The notes beneath the pieces were generated by a model. The model was not told where the DNA came from, made no database searches, and saw nothing but the letters and a program-made list of their open reading frames with translations. Both the position numbers and the translations under genes were made by a program. Positions 37,160-45,552 of a DNA stretch of 64,000 nucleotides are shown piece by piece (the stretch's first letter is position 1; every line of letters starts with the position of its first letter). The stretch comes from Oscillospiraceae bacterium (GTDB taxonomy: Bacteria > Bacillota > Clostridia > Oscillospirales > Acutalibacteraceae), in assembly GCA_015065505.1 (NCBI GenBank), contig SVQE01000001.1, positions 1 through 64,000 of the forward strand, written 5' to 3'.

Positions 37160-38593
37160 ATGTTTGATGTTGTAGTTATCGGCTGCGGAATAATGGGCGC
37201 ATCCTGTGCTTATTTTCTGAGCAGATATAATCTTAAAGTTGCTGTGCTTGAAAAGCACAACGATGTTTGTATGGAAACAACAAGGGCAAACAGCGCAATC
37301 ATCCATGCGGGCTACGACCCGAAGCCCGGAACTCTTTGCGCGAAATACAATGTTATCGGCAACGAGCTTGCAAAAGAAATTTGCGAAAAGCTTTCCGTTG
37401 CATACAGGCAGATAGGCTCTTTGGTTGTTGCTTTTTCAGATGATGAAATGAAAACAATTTCCGAGCTGCTTGAAAGGGGAATAGAAAACGGCGTTCCCGG
37501 GGTAAGAATTGTTGAGCAAAAGGAGCTTAGGGAAATGGAACCCTTCATTTCCGATGAAGCTCTCGGCGCTTTGTATGCACCAACGGCGGCAATCGTTAAC
37601 CCGTGGGAATACGGCGTTGCAATGGCAGAAACTGCTGTAAGAAACGGCGCAGAGATATTCCTTAACACAAAGGTTGAAGGCATTGAAAATAAAGACGGAA
37701 TTTGGCATATTTTAACCAACGGCGAAAGCTTTGAAGCAAAATATGTTATCAATGCCGCAGGCGTCTGGGCGGACGATATAACCGCCCTTGTTGCAAAGCC
37801 GAATTACAAAATTAACCCGAGTGCAGGCGAATACTATCTTCTTGATAAATCCGAGGGAACAAGGGCAAACCATGTTATTTTCCAGTGCCCGAATGAGCTT
37901 GGAAAGGGCGTTCTTGTTTCGCCGACGGTTCACGGAAATCTCATTGTCGGTCCAAATGCCGTTTCTTCCGCGAAGGACGACACCTCAACCAAAACCTCTT
38001 CCCTTGATTTTGTTCGTGAAAAAGCGGTTAAATCCATTCCTTCAATTAATTTCAGAGATAATATCCGCAATTTTACGGGCGTTCGCGCAAACACCGATAC
38101 GGGCGATTTCATTATGAGCTTTTCTGCCGAAAACTTCCTTGATCTGGCAGGCATAAAGTCTCCCGGACTTTCGGCTGCGCCTGCAATCGCGCAGGGCGCA
38201 ATCCATATGCTCGGCGAAAAGGGACTCGAGCTTGATGAAAAAGCCGAGTTTATTGATGAAAGAGAGCATATCCGCTTTAAAGAGCTGACCGATGAAGAAA
38301 AGAACAAGCTTATAAAAGAAAATCCTGCCTACGGCAGAGTTATCTGCCGCTGCGAAACAATAACCGAGGGCGAAATTCTATGTGCGCTCAAATCGCCGAT
38401 TCCGCCCGTTTCACTCGACGGAATAAAGAGGCGAGCAGGCACGGGAATGGGCAGATGCCAGGGCGGTTTCTGCGGACCCAAGGTGCTTGAAATTATGGCA
38501 AATTATAAGAACACCGATTTTGAAAGCATCCTTCAGGACGACACGGGAAGCTATATTTTAACAGGTGAAACCAAGAACAGGAGGGACCGATAA
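37160..38593 (+). CDS. GlpA-like FAD-dependent oxidoreductase with C-terminal BFD-like [2Fe-2S] domain
   Basis: MFDVVVIGCGIMGASCAYFLSRYNLKVAVLEK; ICRCETITEGEI...GRCQGGFCGP. Confidence 0.85.
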   Translation: MFDVVVIGCGIMGASCAYFLSRYNLKVAVLEKHNDVCMETTRANSAIIHAGYDPKPGTLCAKYNVIGNELAKEICEKLSVAYRQIGSLVVAFSDDEMKTISELLERGIENGVPGVRIVEQKELREMEPFISDEALGALYAPTAAIVNPWEYGVAMAETAVRNGAEIFLNTKVEGIENKDGIWHILTNGESFEAKYVINAAGVWADDITALVAKPNYKINPSAGEYYLLDKSEGTRANHVIFQCPNELGKGVLVSPTVHGNLIVGPNAVSSAKDDTSTKTSSLDFVREKAVKSIPSINFRDNIRNFTGVRANTDTGDFIMSFSAENFLDLAGIKSPGLSAAPAIAQGAIHMLGEKGLELDEKAEFIDEREHIRFKELTDEEKNKLIKENPAYGRVICRCETITEGEILCALKSPIPPVSLDGIKRRAGTGMGRCQGGFCGPKVLEIMANYKNTDFESILQDDTGSYILTGETKNRRDR

Positions 38594-39849
38594 TGACATA
38601 TGAATTAATAGTTGTCGGCGGCGGTCCCGCAGGTCTTGCCGCTGCGCTCGCCGCAAGAGAAAAAGGGATTACTAAAATTCTTATTATTGAAAGAGATAAA
38701 GAGCTCGGCGGAATTTTAAATCAGTGTATTCATAACGGCTTCGGGCTTCATTATTTCAAAGAGGAGCTGACGGGTCCCGAATACGCAGGAAGATTTATCA
38801 AAATGCTTGAAGGCACGGGCATAGAGATTATGTGCGACACAATGGTGCTTCAGGTAACGCAGAATAAAGAGGTTCACTGTATTAATCCCGAGAGGGGATA
38901 TCAGATATTGAAATCCGAATCCATTGTGCTTGCAATGGGCTGCAGAGAAAGAACAAGGGGCGCAATTTCAATTCCCGGAACCCGTCCTGCAGGCGTTTTA
39001 ACCGCAGGCGCTGCCCAGAGATATGTTAATATCGAAGGGCATATGGTGGGCAAAAGAGTTGTTATATTGGGCTCGGGCGATATCGGGCTTATTATGGCAA
39101 GAAGAATGACGCTTGAAGGCGCAAAGGTTCTTGCCTGCGTTGAGGTTATGCCGTATTCGGGCGGACTTCAGAGAAATATTGTTCAGTGCCTCGAGGATTT
39201 TGATATTCCGCTTTATCTTTCCCATACTATTATAGATATTAGGGGCAAAAACCGAGTTGAGGGCGTAACCATTGCAAAGGTTGGCGCCGACAGAAAGCCG
39301 ATTAAGGGCAGCGAAATTGATTTCGATTGCGACACAGTGCTTCTTTCCGTCGGTCTTATCCCCGAAAACGAGCTTACAAGGAATGCAGGCATTGAGCTTG
39401 ACCCCAAAACAAACGGCGTTGCCGTATGGGAGAATATGGAAACCTCAACACCTGGCATTTTTGCAAGCGGAAATGTTGTTCATGTTCACGACCTTGTTGA
39501 CTATGTAACGGGCGAAAGCAAGCTTGCAGGCGTTGCCGCTGCGGAATATGTTAAGCAGGGCGAGCGTTCGCGTAAAAATGCAATAACGGTTAAAGAGGGA
39601 AGCGATGTTGGCTTCATTGTTCCGCTTTATATTCACCGTGAGGCTATGGACGCTGAAATCTTTTTCAGAGTTCGCCGTATATTTGAAAAAAGCGTTATAA
39701 CCGTTAAGGACGGCGATAAGGTTTTAGCTCAGCTCAAGCGCGCTCATATGGCACCCGGAGAAATGGAAAGAGTTAAGCTTTCAAGACGACTTCTTGACGC
39801 AGTTGAAGGCAACGAAATAACTGTTTATGCCGAGGAGGTAGACGAATGA
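38593..39849 (+). CDS. NAD(P)/FAD-dependent oxidoreductase
   Basis: YELIVVGGGPAGLAAALAAREKG; RVVILGSGDIGLIMARRM; FASGNVVHVHDLVDYV. Confidence 0.88.
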   Translation: MTYELIVVGGGPAGLAAALAAREKGITKILIIERDKELGGILNQCIHNGFGLHYFKEELTGPEYAGRFIKMLEGTGIEIMCDTMVLQVTQNKEVHCINPERGYQILKSESIVLAMGCRERTRGAISIPGTRPAGVLTAGAAQRYVNIEGHMVGKRVVILGSGDIGLIMARRMTLEGAKVLACVEVMPYSGGLQRNIVQCLEDFDIPLYLSHTIIDIRGKNRVEGVTIAKVGADRKPIKGSEIDFDCDTVLLSVGLIPENELTRNAGIELDPKTNGVAVWENMETSTPGIFASGNVVHVHDLVDYVTGESKLAGVAAAEYVKQGERSRKNAITVKEGSDVGFIVPLYIHREAMDAEIFFRVRRIFEKSVITVKDGDKVLAQLKRAHMAPGEMERVKLSRRLLDAVEGNEITVYAEEVDE

Positions 39850-40193
39850 GAGAATTAATTTGTATAACCTGTCCGCGAGGCTGTCATTTAAAGGTTGATG
39901 AAGAAAACGGCTTTGCCGTTACGGGAAATGCCTGCCCAAGAGGCGAGGTTTACGGATATAACGAGGTAACAAATCCGAAAAGGGTTGTAACCTCAACTGT
40001 CAGAACAAACAGCGGCGAATATCCGCGCTGCCCTGTTAAAACAAACGGCGCAATCCCGAAGGGCAAGATGTTTGAAGCGATGGCTCTGCTTGATGACATT
40101 GTTTTGAAAACACCGATAAACGAAGGCGACAGAGTTATTGAAAACCTGTTTGATACGGGAATTGATTTTGTTGCGTGTAAAAACATTGATTAA
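39846..40193 (+). CDS. DUF1667-type small Cys-containing protein
   Basis: MRELICITCPRGCHLKVDEENGFAVTGNACPRGEVYGYNE. Confidence 0.8.
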   Translation: MRELICITCPRGCHLKVDEENGFAVTGNACPRGEVYGYNEVTNPKRVVTSTVRTNSGEYPRCPVKTNGAIPKGKMFEAMALLDDIVLKTPINEGDRVIENLFDTGIDFVACKNID

Positions 40194-40220
40194 AAAAGGC
40201 GGTCGCTGACCGCCTTTTTT
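40192..40220 (+). terminator. Intrinsic terminator
   Basis: AAAAAAGGCGGTC-GCT-GACCGCCTTTTTT. Confidence 0.9.
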
Positions 40221-40250
40221 AGTGGATAGTGGTTAGTGGGCAGTGGATAG
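40221..40250. repeat. AGTGGATAGTGGTTAGTGGGCAGTGGATAG degenerate repeat
   Basis: Near-copy of 31711-31740. Confidence 0.75.
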
Positions 40251-40266
40251 TTTTTTGTAAAAACTA

Positions 40267-40294
40267 TTGACAATGGCATATTATATGGTATAAT
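40267..40294 (+). promoter_or_regulatory. Promoter TTGACA-N16-TATAAT
   Basis: TTGACA 40267-40272; TATAAT 40289-40294. Confidence 0.8.
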
Positions 40295-40304
40295 ACATAT
40301 AGAT

Positions 40305-40324
40305 ATATGAACAATCGTTCATAT
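40305..40324 (+). promoter_or_regulatory. Candidate ArsR/SmtB-type metalloregulator operator
   Basis: Palindrome ATATGAAC-AATC-GTTCATAT at about +5 to +24. Confidence 0.55.
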
Positions 40325-40348
40325 GTAAGAATGTGCAGAGGTGAAATT

Positions 40349-40567
40349 ATGAAAAAAACATATAATATTGAAGTTGACTGTGCAGCTTGTGCAAACAAAA
40401 TGGAAGCTGCAGCAAATAAGGTAGACGGCGTTAAGGAAGCAAGCGTTAGCTTTATGACTCTTAAAATGAATGTTGAATTTGAGGATGGCGCTGATGAAAA
40501 GGCTGTTATGAAAAAGGTTTTAAAAGCGTGCAGAAAGGTTGAAAGAGACTGTGAAATTGATTTCTGA
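40349..40567 (+). CDS. Heavy-metal-associated (HMA) domain protein
   Basis: 72 aa; YNIEVDCAACANKMEAAANKVDGVKEASVSFMTLKMNVEF. Confidence 0.85.
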   Translation: MKKTYNIEVDCAACANKMEAAANKVDGVKEASVSFMTLKMNVEFEDGADEKAVMKKVLKACRKVERDCEIDF

Positions 40568-40568
40568 T

Positions 40569-42449
40569 ATGAATAAAAAGCAGAAAAAGATTGCAATAAG
40601 GCTGCTTATTTCAACCGTTTTGCTGATTGCTTTTTCATTTATTCCGGTTGAGAATAATTATCTTCGGCTTGCGTTGTTTATGCTTGCGTATCTTATAATA
40701 GGATACGACATATTAAAGAAAGCCTTCTTCGGCATTTTTTCGGGGCAGGTTTTTGATGAAAACTTCCTTATGGCGATTGCAACCGTCGGCGCAATAGTTA
40801 TTGCATTTTTTGATAACACAAGCTATGCAGAGGCGGTTTGCGTTATGCTTTTCTATCAGCTCGGCGAGCTTTTTCAGAGCATTGCAGTCGGAAAAAGCAG
40901 GAAAAACATTTCATCCCTTATGGATATCCGCCCCGACTATGCGAATGTTGAAATTGACGGTGAAACAAAAACCGTTGACCCCTCCGAGGTTGAAACGGGC
41001 AGTATAATTGTTGTTGCTTCGGGAGAAAAAATCCCGATAGACGGCGTTGTTATCGAGGGCGAAACCCTTGTTGACACAAGCTCGCTTACGGGCGAAAGCG
41101 TTCCGCGCGAGGTTAAATCGGGCGACGAGGTTATAAGCGGCTGCATTAATCTCAGCGGTGTTATAAGAATTAGAACTACTAAGGAATTCGGTGAATCAAC
41201 TGTTTCTAAAATTCTTGATTTGGTTGAAAACTCAAGCTCAAAGAAGGCAAAAAGCGAACAGTTTATTTCTAAATTCGCAAGAATATATACCCCTGCAGTT
41301 TGCTTCGGCGCGCTTGCGCTTGCGCTGCTTCCTCCCATCATTTCAATGTGTCTGGGTTATGAAGCAGAATGGAAAACCTGGATTTACAGAGCGCTGACCT
41401 TCCTTGTTATCAGCTGTCCTTGCGCGCTTGTTATAAGCATTCCGCTAAGCTTTTTTGCAGGCATCGGCGGTGCAAGCCGAGAGGGAATCCTCATTAAGGG
41501 CGCAAACTATCTCGAAACACTTTCAAAAACAAAATATCTTGTTCTGGATAAAACGGGAACGCTGACAAAGGGCGTTTTCAGGGTTAACGAAATTCACTGT
41601 GCAGGCGATATTGATGAAAGCGAGCTGCTTGCATTTGCGGCGCTTGCCGAAAGCTATTCCTCCCACCCGATAAGCAAAAGCATTTTAGCTGCATACGAAA
41701 AGGATATTGATAAAAACAGAATAAGCGATATTCAGGAAATCAGCGGTCACGGCGTAACTGCAAAAATAGACGGCGTTTCAGTTGCAGCAGGCAACGCAAA
41801 GCTCATGGAAAAACTCAATATTCCGTTTGAAAAATGCACCGACGCAGGAACGATAGTTTATATTGCGCTTGAAGGCAAATATCAGGGATATATTCTGATT
41901 TCAGATGTTGTTAAAGATAATGCCAAAGAGGCTATATCCGAACTCAAAGCAAGCGGAGTTGAGAAAACGATTATGCTGACGGGTGATGTTGAGCAGGCTG
42001 CCTGCGGCGTTGCAAACGAGCTCAAAATTGATGAATACTACAGCTCGCTTCTTCCTGCAAACAAGGTTGAAAAGGTTGAAGAGCTGCTCGGCAGTAAGCA
42101 GAAAAACGAATCGCTTGCCTTTGTTGGCGACGGAATAAACGACGCCCCCGTTTTAACAAGGGCTGATATAGGCATTGCAATGGGCGCTCTCGGCTCGGAT
42201 GCAGCCATTGAAGCGGCGGATGTTGTTTTGATGGACGACGATTTATTCAAAATACCAAAGGCAATAAGAATTGCGAAAAAGTGCCTTAAAATCGTTTATG
42301 AAAACATCTGGTTTGCAATAGGCGTTAAAATGCTCTGCCTTGTTCTCGGCGCACTCGGAATTGCAAATATGTGGCTCGCAATCTTCGCCGATGTCGGCGT
42401 TATGGTTATTGCGGTTATAAATGCAATAAGAGCGATGAAAACGAAATAA
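40569..42449 (+). CDS. Heavy-metal P1B-type ATPase (Zn/Cd type)
   Basis: SCPCALVISIPLSFFAGIGGASREGILIKG; DKTGTLTKG; HPISKSI; GDGINDAPVL. Confidence 0.92.
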   Translation: MNKKQKKIAIRLLISTVLLIAFSFIPVENNYLRLALFMLAYLIIGYDILKKAFFGIFSGQVFDENFLMAIATVGAIVIAFFDNTSYAEAVCVMLFYQLGELFQSIAVGKSRKNISSLMDIRPDYANVEIDGETKTVDPSEVETGSIIVVASGEKIPIDGVVIEGETLVDTSSLTGESVPREVKSGDEVISGCINLSGVIRIRTTKEFGESTVSKILDLVENSSSKKAKSEQFISKFARIYTPAVCFGALALALLPPIISMCLGYEAEWKTWIYRALTFLVISCPCALVISIPLSFFAGIGGASREGILIKGANYLETLSKTKYLVLDKTGTLTKGVFRVNEIHCAGDIDESELLAFAALAESYSSHPISKSILAAYEKDIDKNRISDIQEISGHGVTAKIDGVSVAAGNAKLMEKLNIPFEKCTDAGTIVYIALEGKYQGYILISDVVKDNAKEAISELKASGVEKTIMLTGDVEQAACGVANELKIDEYYSSLLPANKVEKVEELLGSKQKNESLAFVGDGINDAPVLTRADIGIAMGALGSDAAIEAADVVLMDDDLFKIPKAIRIAKKCLKIVYENIWFAIGVKMLCLVLGALGIANMWLAIFADVGVMVIAVINAIRAMKTK

Positions 42450-42561
42450 TAGTTGCGAGTTATGAGTCCCGAGTTCCGAGTTTTCGGGGCTGCGCCGCGA
42501 TTATAAGTTACGAGTTTATCGGGGTAACGCACGGAAATAGTATTTTTCCTGAAAAGAAGAT

Positions 42562-42598
42562 TATGGCAAATTTGGAATTGAATTCTGAATTTGCCATA
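42562..42598 (+). terminator. Hairpin terminator
   Basis: TATGGCAAATT...AATTTGCCATA followed by GTTTTTA. Confidence 0.6.
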
Positions 42599-42623
42599 GT
42601 TTTTATAGTTTTAAAATAATTCC

Positions 42624-42652
42624 TTGAAATCGGGATTTTACTGTGTTATAAT
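42624..42652 (+). promoter_or_regulatory. Promoter TTGAAA-N17-TATAAT
   Basis: Upstream of radical SAM gene. Confidence 0.7.
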
Positions 42653-42697
42653 AAATTACGCACAATTAAATTTTACAAAATGTATTGAGGTGTAATA

Positions 42698-43786
42698 ATG
42701 GCTTTTGACATTCAGAAATATATGACCCACGGTGTAACAAGGGTTGTTTTTGATTCACTCTGGGCAACTGCAAGAAACTCGAAGGAGCATAAATTTCTTC
42801 GCGATTTTGCCTCTGCTTCAAGAAAGGCTTCAAAGAAAAGATATGCTGCCGAGAAAAAGGGCGAGCATATTCCTCCGTTTCTTATTGCAAGCATAACAAG
42901 CAGCTGCAATCTGCACTGTGCAGGATGCTATTCAAGAAGCAATAACGCCTGCTGCGACAGCGCGCCTGTTGATCAGCTAACGGCGCAGGAATGGAACAAT
43001 GTTTTTGAAGAAGCTGATGAGCTTGGAATAAGCTTTATTCTTCTTGCAGGCGGCGAGCCCCTTATGAGATATGATGTTATCAAGGAGGCTGCAAAGCATA
43101 AAAATATTATGTTCCCGATTTTCACAAACGGAACCTTCCTTCACGAAAAATATCTTGAGGTTTTCGATGAAAACAGAAACCTCATTCCGATTATCAGCAT
43201 TGAAGGCAACGAAAAGATAACCGACGAAAGAAGGGGCGAGGGCGTTTACAAGCAGGTAACCTCGGCAATGCAGAGTATTAAAAACAGGGATATGATATTC
43301 GGCGCTTCGGTAACCGTTACAACTGAAAACATTTACGAGGTTTATTCCGAGGAATTCCTGAACTCGCTTGCTGATATGGGCTGTAAGGCAGTTATATTTG
43401 TTGAATTTGTTCCCGTAACCGAGGAAAGCAAGCATCTTGCACCGGGTGAAAAAGAGCACGAATTTATGGCAAAGGCTGTTAAAAGGCTCAGAAGAACAAA
43501 GCGCAGGATGGTTTATATTGCTTTCCCCGGCGATGAAAAGAGCTCGGGCGGCTGTGTTGCGGCAGGACGCGGCTTCTTCCACATCAATTCCCACGGCGGC
43601 GCAGAGCCCTGTCCGTTTTCACCCTATTCCGATATCAATGTTAAGGATACCTCGCTCAGAGAGGCGCTCAAATCTCCGCTTTTCACTGCAATCCGCGAGC
43701 AGGGGCTTCTTATAGACGACCATATCGGCGGCTGCACCCTTTATATGAACAGGGAAAAGGTTGAAGAAATTGTTAATGCCAAATAG
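42698..43786 (+). CDS. Radical SAM protein with C-terminal Cys-rich (SPASM-like) region
   Basis: SITSSCNLHCAGCYSR (CxxxCxxC); LLAGGEPLMRYD; C-terminal GGAEPCPFSPYSDINV...GGCTLYMNRE. Confidence 0.88.
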   Translation: MAFDIQKYMTHGVTRVVFDSLWATARNSKEHKFLRDFASASRKASKKRYAAEKKGEHIPPFLIASITSSCNLHCAGCYSRSNNACCDSAPVDQLTAQEWNNVFEEADELGISFILLAGGEPLMRYDVIKEAAKHKNIMFPIFTNGTFLHEKYLEVFDENRNLIPIISIEGNEKITDERRGEGVYKQVTSAMQSIKNRDMIFGASVTVTTENIYEVYSEEFLNSLADMGCKAVIFVEFVPVTEESKHLAPGEKEHEFMAKAVKRLRRTKRRMVYIAFPGDEKSSGGCVAAGRGFFHINSHGGAEPCPFSPYSDINVKDTSLREALKSPLFTAIREQGLLIDDHIGGCTLYMNREKVEEIVNAK

Positions 43787-43887
43787 TTTAGGCTTACTGG
43801 GTTCGATTACCTAATGCCTATAGCATTATGCACAAAAACAGACTTTAAATGCGAAAACAATTCTATATCCGAATTTATCCGTTGCCC

Positions 43888-43916
43888 TTGAATAACCTTG
43901 CTTCATAATGTATAAT
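43888..43916 (+). promoter_or_regulatory. Promoter TTGAAT-N17-TATAAT upstream of purE leader
   Basis: TTGAAT 43888-43893; TATAAT 43911-43916. Confidence 0.65.
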
Positions 43917-43967
43917 CTTATCGTAGAAAATTTTTGAAGCTAAGCCCACAGGGGAGCAGAGAAAGTT

Positions 43968-44036
43968 ATGAGAGTGATTCAAACAGATTTTTGCATAAAA
44001 ACTGATGAAAATATCAAGCGCATTATTCCGCGTTAG
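43968..44036 (+). CDS. Candidate 22-aa leader peptide MRVIQTDFCIKTDENIKRIIPR
   Basis: ATG behind GGGGAG; stop codon lies in the loop of the downstream terminator hairpin. Confidence 0.4.
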   Translation: MRVIQTDFCIKTDENIKRIIPR

Positions 44037-44055
44037 GAATAATGCGCTCTTTTTA
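44018..44055 (+). terminator. Intrinsic terminator inside purE leader (candidate attenuator)
   Basis: GCGCATTATTCC-GCGTTA-GGAATAATGCGC TCTTTTTATT. Confidence 0.8.
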
Positions 44056-44088
44056 TTATTTAACTGATTCTGATATAGGAGGTTTATT

Positions 44089-44583
44089 ATGAAAAAGATT
44101 GGTATTGTTATGGGCAGTGCAAGCGATATGCCCGTAGTTAAAAAAGCGGCTGATATGCTTTCTTCTTTCGATGTTCCGTTTGAAATGCATATCTATTCTG
44201 CACACAGAACGCCCGATGAGGCGGCTGAGTTTGCAATGAATGCACGCAAAAACGGCTTTGGCTGCATTATTGCTGCAGCAGGCATGGCGGCTCACCTTGC
44301 AGGCGCAATAGCGGCAAGAACAACGCTTCCCGTTATCGGAATTCCGTGCAAATCAAGCGCCTTCGACGGTATGGATGCACTTTTGTCAACTGTTCAGATG
44401 CCTCCGGGAATTCCCGTTGCTACCGTTGCAGTTGACGGCGCGGCAAATGCGGCTCTGCTTGCAATGCAGATACTTGCGGTTGAAGATAGCGAAATTGCCG
44501 CAAAGCTTGACGCAAAGAGAAAAGCAGATGCAGAAAATGTTCTGGCAAAGGATGCCGAACTTTCTGTTGAATATAACAAATAA
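44089..44583 (+). CDS. purE: N5-carboxyaminoimidazole ribonucleotide mutase (class I PurE)
   Basis: [55 protein letters not shown]. Confidence 0.95.
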   Translation: MKKIGIVMGSASDMPVVKKAADMLSSFDVPFEMHIYSAHRTPDEAAEFAMNARKNGFGCIIAAAGMAAHLAGAIAARTTLPVIGIPCKSSAFDGMDALLSTVQMPPGIPVATVAVDGAANAALLAMQILAVEDSEIAAKLDAKRKADAENVLAKDAELSVEYNK

Positions 44584-44606
44584 TTAATTTCAGGGAGGCT
44601 TTTAAA

Positions 44607-45317
44607 ATGGAAAAGAAAGAAATGCTCTATGAGGGCAAGGCAAAAAAGGTTTTTGCAACCGAGGATGAAAACTATGTAATCGTTTCTTATAAGGACGATG
44701 CAACCGCAAACGACGGCGAGAAGAAGGGAACTATTGCAGGTAAGGGCGTTATAAACAACAGAATGTCAAATTACCTTATGCAGCTTCTTGAGAAAAACGG
44801 CGTTCCTTCACATTTTGTTGAAGAGATTAACGATACCGACACCGTTGTTAAAAAGGTTTCAATAGTTCCTCTTGAGGTTATTATCAGAAATATTTCGGCA
44901 GGTCATTTTGCTTCGCGCTACGGCGTTGAAGAGGGCATAGTTTTTGACGAGCCGACTATTGAGTTTTCTTATAAAAACGACGACCTTCACGACCCGCTTC
45001 TGAATGCATACCACGCAATCGCATTAAAGCTTGCAACAAGGGAAGAAATTGAACTCATCAAGTCAATGGCTTTCAAGGTTAATGATGTTTTAAAGGCATA
45101 TTTCAAGGAGCTCGGCGTTACTCTTGTTGACTTCAAGCTTGAATTCGGCAAAACTGCCGACGGAAGCATTGTTCTTGCTGACGAGATTTCACCCGATACC
45201 TGCCGTTTCTGGGACAGCGAAACAGGCGAAAAGCTTGATAAGGACCGCTTCCGCAGAGATATGGGCGGCGTTGAAGATGCATATAAGGAAATGATGAAGA
45301 GAGTTTTCGGAGAATAA
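44607..45317 (+). CDS. purC: SAICAR synthase
   Basis: [54 protein letters not shown]. Confidence 0.95.
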   Translation: MEKKEMLYEGKAKKVFATEDENYVIVSYKDDATANDGEKKGTIAGKGVINNRMSNYLMQLLEKNGVPSHFVEEINDTDTVVKKVSIVPLEVIIRNISAGHFASRYGVEEGIVFDEPTIEFSYKNDDLHDPLLNAYHAIALKLATREEIELIKSMAFKVNDVLKAYFKELGVTLVDFKLEFGKTADGSIVLADEISPDTCRFWDSETGEKLDKDRFRRDMGGVEDAYKEMMKRVFGE

Positions 45318-45471
45318 TTACGAATTACGGTTCGTTTGCGAGCGCTGCCGGTGGCAGATGAAGCGAACAAAAAGAACTGCCGAACGGTCAAAATTTGTCG
45401 GCGCTCCAAGCCGAAACAAATTTTGGGAACCGTTGGTCGAGATTACGAATTGAGAGACCTGCGGTCGGCTA
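45316..45471. repeat. Structured intergenic repeat, copy 1
   Basis: 117-nt core 45326-45442 identical to 48653-48769; internal inverted repeats. Confidence 0.9.
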
Positions 45472-45552
45472 TTAAATAATATCGGAGCGAAGCGACCCGA
45501 CAGCTCGGAACTTGAAACTCGAAACGCGAAACTAAAAATAGGAGAACAGACT

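Noticed and set aside
42977-43594. Minus-strand ORF (205 aa)
   Set aside because: Antisense to the radical SAM gene, which has canonical motifs, promoter and start.
43917-44088. Purine (guanine/adenine) riboswitch upstream of purE
   Set aside because: The characteristic three-way-junction core sequences are not recognisable; only a hairpin terminator and a uORF are seen.
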